Counted from the first letter of the stretch, positions 15,239 through 24,060 are shown. The stretch: DNA of 47,913 bases from Candidatus Firestonebacteria bacterium RIFOXYD2_FULL_39_29 (GCA_001778375.1 MFGV01000021.1:1-47913); one strand, 5' to 3'. A program made the numbers and translations. Notes: a model not told the origin generated them from the sequence alone.

Positions 15239-17839
15239 ATGAAAAAGACTTTGAAAATAGTAGGGATAGTATTCGGAAGTTTTGCGGCGATTGCGGTGAT
15301 TTTGACACTTGTGGTTTCTTTTCTTATTCCCTGGGATAAGGTGAAAGATAAGATAGCTGAAAAGGCTTCGGCCGAACTCAAAAGGGAAGTGAAGATTGAA
15401 AAAATATCTTTTGGCTTGTTCAAAGGTGTAGAGCTTAAAAACTTCTATATAGGTAATTCCGAAGGCTTTACAAAAGGTGCTTTTATTTCTGCCGAGTCGG
15501 CGCTGGCGAAATATGATTTTTGGGCGCTTTTTAGAAAACAGGTTATACTTACGAAAATAGAGTTGGTTAAGCCTTATATAATGGTGGAGAAAGATAAAAA
15601 GGGGAAATACAATATTTCTGATATTATGGAGATGGCAAATGCTTCAGAGAAAAACTCAAAAAATGAAGTAAAAACTGAAACGCCGGTAAAGGCGGACCTG
15701 CCTGTAGAACTTTCTGTTTCAAAGTTTGCTCTTACCGGGGGAACGGTCAAATACACGGATGCTTCTTCTACTCCGGTAATGCTGGTAGAAGTGAGAAATA
15801 TTAATGTTTCGGTTGACGGTCTTTCGCTTGAGAGTATCAAACCCTTCCTTGTGAAAGCCTCGGCAACCGTGGATTACAATAAAATGCCTGTTGAATTTTC
15901 CTTTGAAGGTAAAATGGAGGTCAGGTTAAAGGAACAAATATGTAAGGCCAGCGGGCTTTTTGTACGTTTGCCGGGAGTGGAGCTTAATGCTGATGCTGAA
16001 GTAATGAAATTTATGGATAATCCTGAGTTTAAGCTTGACGCTTCTGTGGTAATGAACGGCGAAAAGGTGCTGAAATTGGCGGGTGGAATGGTTCCGAAAG
16101 AAATGAAGGTCTATATTGACGATACAAAACTGGCAGGTGATGTTTCGTTTAAACTTAGTGCGGCAGGGAGCATGGTGAAAACACAAAAATCCTACGATAT
16201 AAAAGCTAACGGCTCGGGTAATGCTGATTTGTCGAAAATGGATATCAAGTACAGTACGTATTTTACAAAACCAAAAAATCATCCTGTTGTGATGAATTAT
16301 AAATTTGACCTGACCGGGGAAAAAATTGTGCTTGACGCAGATATGAAGCTGAAAGATTCTGCAATGAAAGCAAAAGTTAATCTTTCAGGTTTTGAAGCGC
16401 CTAAAATAAACGTAAATCTTGACGGGGAAGTAGGGATAGCTGAAGTATATTCTCTTATTCCTCTAATGGAAGGTTTTTCCGCCGAGGGTAAGGCAAAGCT
16501 GGCGGGTAGTATGAAAATTCCAGTTAAAAAAGACTATTCCGTTGATTACAAAGGTATAGTTATTGATCTTAAAGGAAAGATAGCCGACTTTGGTACCAAG
16601 TATGCAAAGTTTAACTACGGTGTTACAAAATTAAATGCTGATTTGCTGTTTAATGAAAAAATATTGGAGCTTAAGAATTTGGCCTTTTTATCAGGAACTT
16701 CTCCTTTTAGCGGGTATATCTCGGCTGCAAATTTTAATCTGGAAACAATGACGGAATGGAAGACTAAGTTCACGGGAGATGTTAAGCTGGACCTGAAATG
16801 CCAGAAGTTTCTTATAGACGAGATAATGGATGCCTTGCCGGAAAAACAGAAATCTTCTATGCCTGCATCTGCTACGGCTGTAAAAGGCGCGGCAAGTGCG
16901 GCAGAGCCGGATGCAACTATAGGATTTACCAATGAAGAGATAAATGAATATCTTGTATATGTTAATCCCGGTCTAAAAGTTGACGGAAAAATAGAGCTTA
17001 AAGAGATGATTTATAAAAAAGTTAAATTCACAGATATGGTAACGTTAATTAAACTGGCAAATAAAACGGCTAACTTAAACAACACCATCAGCGGTTACAG
17101 TGGTTCTATTTTAAACACGATACAAATAGATATGAATATTCCCGGACTCGGGTATTCAGTTTCGGCTGATGTTAACGGAGTGCAGTCGGGGGATTTGATA
17201 AATGCAGTTATCGATTCTTTCTTTAAACCGGAATTTGCCGTGCATATGAAAGAAAAGATCTCAGGGGCTGCGGTTGCCAGGGTTGTACTTAAGGGTTCAG
17301 GTTCGAATATGCGGGATGTAAAGAAGAATATTGCCGGTTCTTTGGAGTATAAGATTGTAAACGGAAAATTGCGCAATTGGAAGATCCTTGGGGATGCGCT
17401 TGCCTCAGCCAAGATCAATAGAACGGACGAGATAAATTTCCGGGAATTTACCGGAAAACATAAAATCGGGAGTCAGAAAGTTACTTTTGATGAATTCAGG
17501 ATTATTTGCGATGATGCCAGATATAATGTTGCTGCGGGAGGCTATGTTAACTTTGACAAAAATCTTGATAGTCTGATGTTCTTGCCTGTCAGAATTGATT
17601 TTTCTCCGGGAATTGCCGGTGCCTTGGGGGATATTGGTAAGTATGGAGCAGATGAAAAAGGCTGGATCCCTGTGGATGTGGATTATAATTGTCCTATTAA
17701 CAGGCCTGCCCTTCCTGCTCCTAACCTTGAAAGGGCGCAGAATAATGTAAAAAGAAAAGCGGTGGAAGAATTAAAAAAGAATGAACCTGAGTTAAAGAAA
17801 AAGGCTGCTGATTTACTCAAAGGCCTTTTCGGAAGATGA
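15239..17839 (+). CDS. AsmA-family envelope protein
   Basis: AsmA-like proteins (AsmA, TamB, YhdP group) sit in the inner membrane, reach through the periplasm and are implicated in phospholipid traffic to the outer membrane. The 866-residue protein has one N-terminal membrane helix (about 5-29), the AsmA opening IPWDKVKDKIAEKASAELKREVKIEKISFGL split here only by family convention, many beta-strand repeats, and a C-terminal AsmA-type segment with GNADLS-like and GYVNFDKNLDSL phrases. It ends in a Lys-rich helix. ATG 15239 follows GGGGG and starts the membrane helix; an upstream in-frame ATG at 15206 has no ribosome site. It heads an operon with a PAP2 phosphatase, a DUF5693-like protein and csaB, all envelope-related. 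Confidence 0.85.
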   Translation: MKKTLKIVGIVFGSFAAIAVILTLVVSFLIPWDKVKDKIAEKASAELKREVKIEKISFGLFKGVELKNFYIGNSEGFTKGAFISAESALAKYDFWALFRKQVILTKIELVKPYIMVEKDKKGKYNISDIMEMANASEKNSKNEVKTETPVKADLPVELSVSKFALTGGTVKYTDASSTPVMLVEVRNINVSVDGLSLESIKPFLVKASATVDYNKMPVEFSFEGKMEVRLKEQICKASGLFVRLPGVELNADAEVMKFMDNPEFKLDASVVMNGEKVLKLAGGMVPKEMKVYIDDTKLAGDVSFKLSAAGSMVKTQKSYDIKANGSGNADLSKMDIKYSTYFTKPKNHPVVMNYKFDLTGEKIVLDADMKLKDSAMKAKVNLSGFEAPKINVNLDGEVGIAEVYSLIPLMEGFSAEGKAKLAGSMKIPVKKDYSVDYKGIVIDLKGKIADFGTKYAKFNYGVTKLNADLLFNEKILELKNLAFLSGTSPFSGYISAANFNLETMTEWKTKFTGDVKLDLKCQKFLIDEIMDALPEKQKSSMPASATAVKGAASAAEPDATIGFTNEEINEYLVYVNPGLKVDGKIELKEMIYKKVKFTDMVTLIKLANKTANLNNTISGYSGSILNTIQIDMNIPGLGYSVSADVNGVQSGDLINAVIDSFFKPEFAVHMKEKISGAAVARVVLKGSGSNMRDVKKNIAGSLEYKIVNGKLRNWKILGDALASAKINRTDEINFREFTGKHKIGSQKVTFDEFRIICDDARYNVAAGGYVNFDKNLDSLMFLPVRIDFSPGIAGALGDIGKYGADEKGWIPVDVDYNCPINRPALPAPNLERAQNNVKRKAVEELKKNEPELKKKAADLLKGLFGR

Positions 17840-17846
17840 GGAAATA

Positions 17847-18416
17847 ATGGAAGAATTTATAAAAAAACTACTTGACCTTGATGTCCGGGTTTTTTATTTT
17901 TTAAACAAGGATCTCGCTAATCCTGTTCTTGATTTTATTATGCCGATTATAACTAATGAAAAATTTATTTTGATTCCTGTTATAGCTGTGGCTATTTATT
18001 TTATGATCAAGGGCAGCAGGAATACCAGGATTGCCATACTTTGTATGATTATTGCGGTGCTTCTTGCTGATGCTGTTGCCTACCGCCTTATAAAACCGTT
18101 TTTTGGCAGGTTGCGTCCTTGCGATGTCCTTCCAAATGTGCATATTCTTGTGCTGGCCGGGAGATTTTCTTTTCCTTCAAACCATGCCGCAAATATGATG
18201 GCTCTTGCGGTCATAACTTTTTTCTTTTATAAAAAATATTCCTGGATAATATTTGCTATTGCGCTTATCGAAGGATTTTCAAGGGTTTATGTCGGGGTGC
18301 ATTATCCTCTGGACGTTTTGAACGGTTATTTTCTGGGGATCTTGTGTGCTTTTCTGGTAATTGCTGTTTACAGGGGTATTGAGTTGGAGAAAAAGAAAAA
18401 AGGAGCAAGAAAATAG
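17847..18416 (+). CDS. PAP2-family membrane phosphatase
   Basis: PAP2 enzymes dephosphorylate lipid phosphates such as undecaprenyl pyrophosphate, phosphatidic acid or lipid A. The 189-residue protein has about five membrane helices and all three catalytic motifs: KPFFGRLRP, FPSNHA, and SRVYVGVHYPLDV. Its small size fits the bacterial undecaprenyl-pyrophosphatase/lipid A phosphatase type. It starts eight bases after the AsmA-like stop. A role in recycling the polyprenyl carrier for the polymer modified by CsaB is plausible but inferred. Confidence 0.9.
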   Translation: MEEFIKKLLDLDVRVFYFLNKDLANPVLDFIMPIITNEKFILIPVIAVAIYFMIKGSRNTRIAILCMIIAVLLADAVAYRLIKPFFGRLRPCDVLPNVHILVLAGRFSFPSNHAANMMALAVITFFFYKKYSWIIFAIALIEGFSRVYVGVHYPLDVLNGYFLGILCAFLVIAVYRGIELEKKKKGARK

Positions 18417-18417
18417 A

Positions 18418-19716
18418 ATGAAGAAAATGACCCTTATTATGGCGGTCTTCTTCCTGCTCTCGCTGCTGCTTGCCGTACTTTCCCTGGGTAAAATATCTGA
18501 ACGTTTAAAACTTGAAGCCTCTAAATCCGTGGAGATAGCAGTGGACCTTACCGGGGAAAAAAATAAAACAGCAGGTAGTAAAAATTTTACGGTGTTTTGC
18601 GGTCAGAGTGACCGCGGTTCCATTAATAACAGTGAAAAAATATTATATGTTAAAACCGGAGAAAAATTTCAAACAAAAAAAGGCGCCCGGTATTGTTTTG
18701 AAAACAATATAATTCCGGAAGAGCTGTTAGAGAAAGACGCTAATTCTTTGGTTTGTCTTAATGAACTTGTAATGGCGTTAAATTATCAAAAACTGAAAAG
18801 AAACAGAATCCTTACTTTGCATATTTTAAAAAAAGAAGAGGCCTTGAAGTTGTCGCGGTTGGATATATATAAACGTTTTATCAGGGCGGCGGTGGAGAGA
18901 AATATCAAAGTGCTGGTAGCTCCTGATATTGAAACGGCGGAAGAGATCAAAAAATCTTTAACTTCAAGAGGATATGAAATTAAAACTTTCAAGTCAAACC
19001 CGGTGTTGATGCGTTCTGTTTTGAGCAAGTACCGCCTTTTGTATAATAAATACTATGCATTAATTGTTTCAATAATATACCCGTTATTTGGCTTCTTTTT
19101 AATGCGGTTCTTTAAAAGTGTTTTTGTGCGTTTTTCCGTGCTTACTTTTGTTTCTTTACTTGCTTCTTTTATTATTGCAGGTACACTTTCTGAAACGGAT
19201 TTTATGCTGAAACTGAGTATGTTCTCCGGCGCAAAAGTTGCTCTGCTTTTACCGCCGCTTGCGGTATTTTTTATTCTGGCATATGAGAATAAATCACTAT
19301 TTAACAAGAAATCCGCAGGTATCATATCCGTTTTTCTTCTCGGGTTTATTGTGGTAGCAGTTATCGCAAGATCCGGTAATTACAGCATGCCTTTACTTCC
19401 TTTCGAGAAAGAGCTTCGCGAGTGGTTTGAAAATGTTTTTGTTGCCAGGCCCCGGCTTAAAGAGTTTTTAACCGGGCATCCGGCTATGCTGCTTGGACTC
19501 TATATGTATGTCCGCACAAAAGTTTCTTGGGAAAAAGTAGCTGCAATATTCTTGATCGCTCTCGGGACGCTCGGGCAAACTTCTATTATTAACACCTTCT
19601 GCCATCCGCAGGCAGATTTTATACTCTCAGTACTCCGGACAATGTACGGTCTTTTAATCGGGATAACAATAGGAGGGTTACTTATACTATGCCTCAAACT
19701 CGTAAGAAAATACTGA
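18418..19716 (+). CDS. DUF5693-like multi-span membrane protein
   Basis: Function unknown. In Firmicutes and relatives, DUF5693 proteins are encoded directly upstream of csaB, and this gene has the same place; the family call rests on that context and on overall layout. The 432-residue product has an N-terminal membrane helix, a soluble region (about 30-205) with LNELVMALNYQKLKRNR and KVLVAPDIETAEEIKKS, and then about six to eight membrane helices to the end. ATG 18418 is taken because AAAAAGGAGC lies before it and a helix follows; the frame is open back to 18361 inside the PAP2 gene. Its 3' end overlaps csaB by 28 bases. Confidence 0.65.
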   Translation: MKKMTLIMAVFFLLSLLLAVLSLGKISERLKLEASKSVEIAVDLTGEKNKTAGSKNFTVFCGQSDRGSINNSEKILYVKTGEKFQTKKGARYCFENNIIPEELLEKDANSLVCLNELVMALNYQKLKRNRILTLHILKKEEALKLSRLDIYKRFIRAAVERNIKVLVAPDIETAEEIKKSLTSRGYEIKTFKSNPVLMRSVLSKYRLLYNKYYALIVSIIYPLFGFFLMRFFKSVFVRFSVLTFVSLLASFIIAGTLSETDFMLKLSMFSGAKVALLLPPLAVFFILAYENKSLFNKKSAGIISVFLLGFIVVAVIARSGNYSMPLLPFEKELREWFENVFVARPRLKEFLTGHPAMLLGLYMYVRTKVSWEKVAAIFLIALGTLGQTSIINTFCHPQADFILSVLRTMYGLLIGITIGGLLILCLKLVRKY

Positions 19717-20693
19717 TATTCGGATATTTTGGTTTTAAGAACAGGGGAGATGATCTTATTCTTCTTTCTCTGGTGAATAATCTGAAGGAAACCGCGGACA
19801 TTACCGTTCTTTCGAAAAGACCGGAGTTGACAGCTAAGGAATTATCGGTAAAAGCCGTGAACAGGTGGAATCCCTTCAGTGTTCTTTGGCAGATTTTACG
19901 CGCTAAATCAGTTGTCGGGGGAGGGGGCGGGTTGTTCCAGAATAAGACAAGTACCAGAAGCCTGTTTTACTATCTTTCGATAGTTGTGCTTTCAAAATTA
20001 TTTTTTAAGAGAATTGTGCTATTTTCTCAGGGAATTGGCCCTATTCACGGTAAGTGGCCCAGATACTTTTCCCGGATGATTCTCAATCTTGCGGATATCA
20101 TTACCGTAAGGGATCGCGGTTCCTACATGGAATTAAAGAAACTCGGGTTAAAGGAAGACTCGATTATTACTGCGGACGCGGTTTTTGCTTTGGATTTTTT
20201 CCCCTTCAGAAAAGAAAAGGCAAACACAGGAAAAGTCGGTTTGGCTCTTAGAAAGTTCCACGATTACGGGTATTTTGTTGAAGAGCTTCAGGAAGTGAGG
20301 GATGAACTTAAAAATAATGAAAAAATAAGTTTTACATTTTATCCTTTTCATCTGCCCGAGGATAATATAATAGGAGGGGAGATAAGGATTAAAGCGAAAC
20401 TTGAAGATCTTCTTCGGGAGTTCTCAACTCTTGATCTGGTTGTAGGAGCAAGATATCACAGTCTGCTTTTGGCGTATGCTTTACATAAGCCCTTTATCGG
20501 TATTAATGTGGACACAAAAATTAAATATTTTTGTGAGGCCCACGAAATGCCCTGTCTGGACCTTAACAAAAATACTTTCAAAAAAAATATTAAAAGTAGT
20601 ATAATACACATGATCGGGAAAAAACCGGAGTTTAATCCGGAAGAAGCCGGAAAAAGGGTGAAAGACTCGTTTTCGCTGGTATTCGAAGACTAG
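19689..20693 (+). CDS. csaB: Polysaccharide pyruvyl transferase CsaB
   Basis: CsaB adds ketal-linked pyruvate to cell-wall polysaccharide, creating the ligand for SLH domains of S-layer or outer-membrane-tethering proteins. The 334-residue protein opens with the family pattern KKILIFGYFGFKNRGDDLILLSLV and shows VVGGGGGLFQNKTSTRSLFYYL, LFSQGIGP, TVRDRGS and VVGARYHSLLLAYALHKPFIGI. Length is typical. The ATG lies 28 bases inside the preceding gene, with AGGAGG about ten bases upstream. No SLH-domain protein is in the window. Confidence 0.88.
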   Translation: MPQTRKKILIFGYFGFKNRGDDLILLSLVNNLKETADITVLSKRPELTAKELSVKAVNRWNPFSVLWQILRAKSVVGGGGGLFQNKTSTRSLFYYLSIVVLSKLFFKRIVLFSQGIGPIHGKWPRYFSRMILNLADIITVRDRGSYMELKKLGLKEDSIITADAVFALDFFPFRKEKANTGKVGLALRKFHDYGYFVEELQEVRDELKNNEKISFTFYPFHLPEDNIIGGEIRIKAKLEDLLREFSTLDLVVGARYHSLLLAYALHKPFIGINVDTKIKYFCEAHEMPCLDLNKNTFKKNIKSSIIHMIGKKPEFNPEEAGKRVKDSFSLVFED

Positions 20694-20833
20694 CGCGAAA
20701 AAGGATGCTCAGAGGCTTGGATGCTCGGATGCTTGGCAAAAGCTTGAGGATGGAAGATACAATGAAGGAAAAGGTTTAAAAATTTGTTTTTTTAGTTATT
20801 GTTTTGTTTTAAATTTGAATTATAGAGGAACGG
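20694..20833 (+). repeat. Octamer quasi-tandem repeats in a short spacer
   Basis: GGATGCTC (20703), AGAGGCTT (20711), GGATGCTC (20719) and GGATGCTT (20727) repeat with an exact eight-base period; GGATGG appears again near 20750. The rest is T-rich and precedes AGAGGAACGG, the ribosome site of the next gene. No gene seen. Confidence 0.6.
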
Positions 20834-21421
20834 ATGTTTGCCAGGCTAGCGATTGTTTTATTCATAGTGTTATCACCTGTAACGGATAATAAAGACAGCC
20901 TTTTAACAAAGGACCTTAATAATTGGAATATAATTTCCGGGAATTGGAGTATTGTTGATAATGAAATACATGGAATCTCAGGAGGGGGCGACGGATTAAT
21001 ATTCTTTAAAAAAAGTATATTTAAGAACTTTGTGATGGAATGCAAAATAAATGTGGTAAATAGGGAAGGCAGCCTGGTTTTTAGAGCTGCTGATAAAAAT
21101 AATCTTTATATTCTGGTTTTCAATCCTAAAGTTAATGAGGAATCACAGGGAAGCATTCTTTTAATCCGGCGGTTAAAAGGGAAAGAGACTTATTTCGCGG
21201 GAAGTGAACAGTATTTCAGGATAAAAGAATCTGTTAAGCTGAAAATAATCTGCGAGGGTAAGAAAATTGATATTTATGTGAATGACAAATTTACTCTATC
21301 GGTTGAAGACAATAATCTTGCTTTCGGTTTTACGGGTCTTCGTGTTTTTGGTGATTTTTTTAACAGCTGCAGTGCTTATTTTAAGGAATTCTCTGTGAAA
21401 GAGCTGGAAATAAAAAAATGA
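20834..21421 (+). CDS. Secreted LamG/DUF1080-like protein, function unknown
   Basis: The 195-residue product starts with a short hydrophobic segment (1-15) that may be a signal peptide. The rest resembles a concanavalin-like beta-sandwich of the LamG or 3-keto-disaccharide hydrolase (DUF1080) kind: NWNIISGNWSIVDNEIHG, KNFVMECKINVVNREGSLVFRA, NNLYILVFNP and IDIYVNDKFTLSVEDN are the typical strands. It is one domain only, with no obvious catalytic set, so carbohydrate binding is as likely as hydrolysis. GAGG precedes the start. It overlaps the next gene by four bases (ATGA), so the three genes from here form one operon. Confidence 0.6.
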   Translation: MFARLAIVLFIVLSPVTDNKDSLLTKDLNNWNIISGNWSIVDNEIHGISGGGDGLIFFKKSIFKNFVMECKINVVNREGSLVFRAADKNNLYILVFNPKVNEESQGSILLIRRLKGKETYFAGSEQYFRIKESVKLKIICEGKKIDIYVNDKFTLSVEDNNLAFGFTGLRVFGDFFNSCSAYFKEFSVKELEIKK

Positions 21422-21741
21422 AAAGAATTATTATGACCGGTGGTAATATCAGCGGCGGGTTAAGTCTTAGGCATAAGTTAATTTTAACCGGCTTTATTAT
21501 TCTGGGTGTTGTTTTAATGATTTTTTTTGCTTTTGCGGTCATGGCGCTTGCTGTAGTTCTCATACCTGTTGGTATCGCATTATTTGTTGTAAGGAAGTTA
21601 CTCTTACACGGCAGAAAAGTTGAAACATCTGAAGTTGAACCGTTAAATACTCGGGAGATAAAAGATATTATTGATATAACAGAGTATGAAAATACAGAAG
21701 ACCTAAAAATGCTTCAAGGGCACGGGAAAGATGGAAAATAA
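21418..21741 (+). CDS. Small two-helix membrane protein, function unknown
   Basis: A 107-residue protein with a basic N-terminus, two close hydrophobic segments (about 20-42 and 44-62, LILTGFIILGVVLMIFFAFA and VVLIPVGIALFVV), and a charged, acidic cytoplasmic-type tail. I do not recognise a family. It is coupled by overlaps to the LamG-like gene (four bases) and to the acetyltransferase (11 bases). That tight packing supports it as a real gene even though its ribosome site is weak. Confidence 0.65.
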   Translation: MKRIIMTGGNISGGLSLRHKLILTGFIILGVVLMIFFAFAVMALAVVLIPVGIALFVVRKLLLHGRKVETSEVEPLNTREIKDIIDITEYENTEDLKMLQGHGKDGK

Positions 21742-22888
21742 AATAGAATTTCTTTCGAAAAAAGATATTGGCCAGTTCTTAAAATTGGCTGACCACGCCT
21801 TCCCGACAGAAGTTCCGGTAGAAAAAACTTGCAGGCATATTGCCTTGAGTAAGAATGATAGAGGTATAAAACATCTGGGGATACGAGATAAAGGCAAAGT
21901 GGTAAGTCATGTCGGACTTTATCCTTTAAAAATGAAGCTCCCCGGTGCAGTGCTCGGTATTGCCGGTATAGGAGCTGTTGCCACTTACGAAAAATACCGC
22001 GGTAAGGGATTTATGAAACTCCAGCTGGAATATGCTGAAAAGCTTATGAATGAGAACGGCTATGATATTTCCTGGCTTGCAGGTGAGAGAAAAAGATACG
22101 GATATTTCGGCTGGGAAAATGCCGGAAGATTAATGAAATATAGTATTACGGAAAGAACAACAAAGGGGATAGTTACTTCCGGATACACTTACAGAAAATA
22201 TTCCGATAGGATTCAAGATCTTAAAGGTATAATTAAAATACATGAAAAAGACGGAATCGGACTCAAAAGAACGTTTTTGGACTATCAACTTCTCTTTAGC
22301 CGGCTGCACCGGGAGACAATAATTGCCTCCGTTGGAAGTAAACCCGCGGCGTATATTACATTTATGATAACCCGATGGTCAAAAGAAAACGGGACCGTTC
22401 TGGAGTTCGGCGGTGATTTGACAGCGCTTAAGGCATTGTTCCGGCACGTAATTGAAAAATATGAATTCAAAGAAATTATTGCAGCTGCTCCTGCTTTTTT
22501 TAACAGGTATAATGAATTACTTGCTTCAATTTCAGGATACCGGGTGCTGGAAAATTACGGAATGATAAAGATAATAAATCTTAGATCAATGCTGGAAAAA
22601 TTTACCGGTCAAATGAGCATAAAAGTAGAAGGTCTTAACCTTAAGAAGACGATGGTCACTTTCGAGATCCCGGAATTAAATCAGAAGGCAACTCTGGAAA
22701 TAGGTGAAAATGTTAAAGTCGCTGATAAACCGGCCGCGCTTAAAATAAGCCTGAACAGAAAAGATATGGTGCGTTTCCTCTTTGGCTTGTCTAAACTTTC
22801 GGACGAATATAATTTAAGTGAAAAATACGCGCCGCTTAATGTAATTCTACCGCTTGATATCTATATGTGGCGGCTGGAAACGGTGTGA
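21731..22888 (+). CDS. Eis-like GNAT acetyltransferase with SCP2-type C-terminal region
   Basis: GNAT enzymes transfer acetyl groups from acetyl-CoA to amines; Eis-type members modify aminoglycosides, polyamines or proteins and carry a second GNAT-like and a sterol-carrier-like domain. The 385-residue protein has the acetyl-CoA loop in KYRGKGFMKLQLEYAEKLM (near residue 80-98), preceded by GIAGIGAVATYEKYR. The middle ends around 270, and the last 100 residues (VADKPAALKISLNRKDMVRFLFG) look like the SCP2-type domain. Length fits the Eis family (about 400). GGGAAAG lies at the start codon's upstream side. Substrate unknown. Confidence 0.8.
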   Translation: MENKIEFLSKKDIGQFLKLADHAFPTEVPVEKTCRHIALSKNDRGIKHLGIRDKGKVVSHVGLYPLKMKLPGAVLGIAGIGAVATYEKYRGKGFMKLQLEYAEKLMNENGYDISWLAGERKRYGYFGWENAGRLMKYSITERTTKGIVTSGYTYRKYSDRIQDLKGIIKIHEKDGIGLKRTFLDYQLLFSRLHRETIIASVGSKPAAYITFMITRWSKENGTVLEFGGDLTALKALFRHVIEKYEFKEIIAAAPAFFNRYNELLASISGYRVLENYGMIKIINLRSMLEKFTGQMSIKVEGLNLKKTMVTFEIPELNQKATLEIGENVKVADKPAALKISLNRKDMVRFLFGLSKLSDEYNLSEKYAPLNVILPLDIYMWRLETV

Positions 22889-22891
22889 AAC

Positions 22892-22936
22892 AAAGTTAAT
22901 AAAGTTTGTAAAGTCCATAAGGTTCATAAAGTTCTG
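22892..22936 (+). repeat. Five exact-period nonamer repeats
   Basis: AAAGTTAAT, AAAGTTTGT, AAAGTCCAT, AAGGTTCAT and AAAGTTCTG follow each other without gaps: five nine-base units, consensus AAAGTTCAT, starting four bases after the acetyltransferase stop codon. Confidence 0.8.
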
Positions 22937-22937
22937 G

Positions 22938-23091
22938 CAGGTTGCTGAAAAACTCATTTTTCTGTCATTCTCGCGAAGGCGGGAATCCAGTTGTATTTAA
23001 AATTGCTTGCACAATAAGCATTTGGCATTTGAGGTTCTGAAAAATAGTATTAACGTATTAAACTTTTAATATTGAGTTTTTCAGCAGCCTG
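22938..23091. mobile_element. MITE-like element, copy 1 (two-ended, 154 bp)
   Basis: The left end CAGGTTGCTGAAAAACTC and the right end, whose complement reads CAGGCTGCTGAAAAACTC, are terminal inverted repeats. Inside lies a GCGAAGGCGGGAATCC-type palindromic segment and no ORF. The left part (22938 to about 23020) matches copy 2 at 24061 closely; the ends match copy 3 at 47496. Non-autonomous: no transposase is present in the window. Confidence 0.75.
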
Positions 23092-23095
23092 TTAG

Positions 23096-23125
23096 AACGT
23101 TAGTAACGTTTGAACGTGCAACGTG
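23096..23125 (+). repeat. AACGTK quasi-tandem repeats upstream of the SIMPL gene
   Basis: AACGTT (23096), AACGTT (23105), AACGTG (23113) and AACGTG (23120) recur with a spacing of seven to nine bases, directly after the MITE-like element and before the ribosome site. Same word family as 9175-9204. Confidence 0.55.
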
Positions 23126-23151
23126 AGCAATTTTTTTTCCAGGGAGCTTTA

Positions 23152-24060
23152 ATGAGATTAATACTCGTTTTCATCTTTCTGGCCGCCGCTTTTACTCCGG
23201 CCTATTGCCAGGAAAAAGACGGAAAAAACAGTCAGGTTTTGGACGCTAGCGAAGAACTTGAAAATGTCGCCTATAGCGGAGGACAGATCTCCGGTTTCAC
23301 TATTACGGGCACCGGTATTTTGACGGCTAAACCCGACAATGTTTTTGTACGGTTTACCGTAAAATCTGAACCTTCCGTAAATTTAAAAGCGGCGGAAGTT
23401 GATGTTAGTAAAAAGGTGGAATTTCTGATCCGCGGAATTTGCCGTGAATTTAAACTTAAAAAAGAAAATTTTACGGTTTCCGGCGCCGGAACCCAAATTC
23501 AGGAAAGAACTAAAAAGGGCGCTTCCGCAAATGACCGGTTTGATGATGAAGGTAACCGCCTTAAAAGTAAATCGTACAAGAATACGGCAAAAAAAACTGT
23601 GGTTATAAATAATCTTAAAGATAAAAAACAGGCAGAAATAATGGATATTTTGGATGCGGCTGCTAAATACGGCGGAGCTCCAATAGCAATTAATGACATG
23701 GAGGACACTGCTGCTGAGAGTGTATCTGTTATTTCCGAAGGCTTGACCGGGTCTAAATTATTTAAAGGTGCGACCCCGGCAAAAATAACCGAAAATATCC
23801 AAAATCCGGTCAATCAATTAATTAATTATCATTTAAATGAAGAAACTCTTAAGAAGCTGATGAAAGATGCAAAAGCAGCAGCCATGCTCGAAGTAAAACA
23901 AAAATACTCCAAAGTCACGGCCAAAATTAAGATCAAAGAAGAGGAGTTCGATATAGATATAACGGAAGACAATAATGTAAATAGTGACGAGGAAGGTTTA
24001 CTGACCCTTAAAACCGAGGTAACAGTGGCGTATAAGAAATCTGCAGTAAAAGAAAATTAG
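23152..24060 (+). CDS. SIMPL-domain (DUF541) periplasmic protein
   Basis: SIMPL proteins are secreted, often oligomeric, and of unclear role. The 302-residue product has a cleavable signal peptide (1-20, AAAFTPAYCQ), followed by the SIMPL opening ISGFTITGTGILTAKPDNVFVRFTVKSE, and the usual VDVSKKVEFLIRGICREFKLKKENFTVSG. An insertion rich in Ala and Asn (about 180-235) precedes the C-terminal strands. ATG 23152 has AGGGAG upstream and starts the signal peptide; an in-frame ATG at 23110 has none. The stop codon TAG lies in the TTAGCAGG end shared with the MITE-like family, so the 3' end of the gene may have been set by an insertion. Confidence 0.8.
   Translation: MRLILVFIFLAAAFTPAYCQEKDGKNSQVLDASEELENVAYSGGQISGFTITGTGILTAKPDNVFVRFTVKSEPSVNLKAAEVDVSKKVEFLIRGICREFKLKKENFTVSGAGTQIQERTKKGASANDRFDDEGNRLKSKSYKNTAKKTVVINNLKDKKQAEIMDILDAAAKYGGAPIAINDMEDTAAESVSVISEGLTGSKLFKGATPAKITENIQNPVNQLINYHLNEETLKKLMKDAKAAAMLEVKQKYSKVTAKIKIKEEEFDIDITEDNNVNSDEEGLLTLKTEVTVAYKKSAVKEN

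Noticed and set aside
22892-22936. CRISPR array for the five nonamers
   Set aside because: Units are nine bases with no spacers; no cas genes are present.
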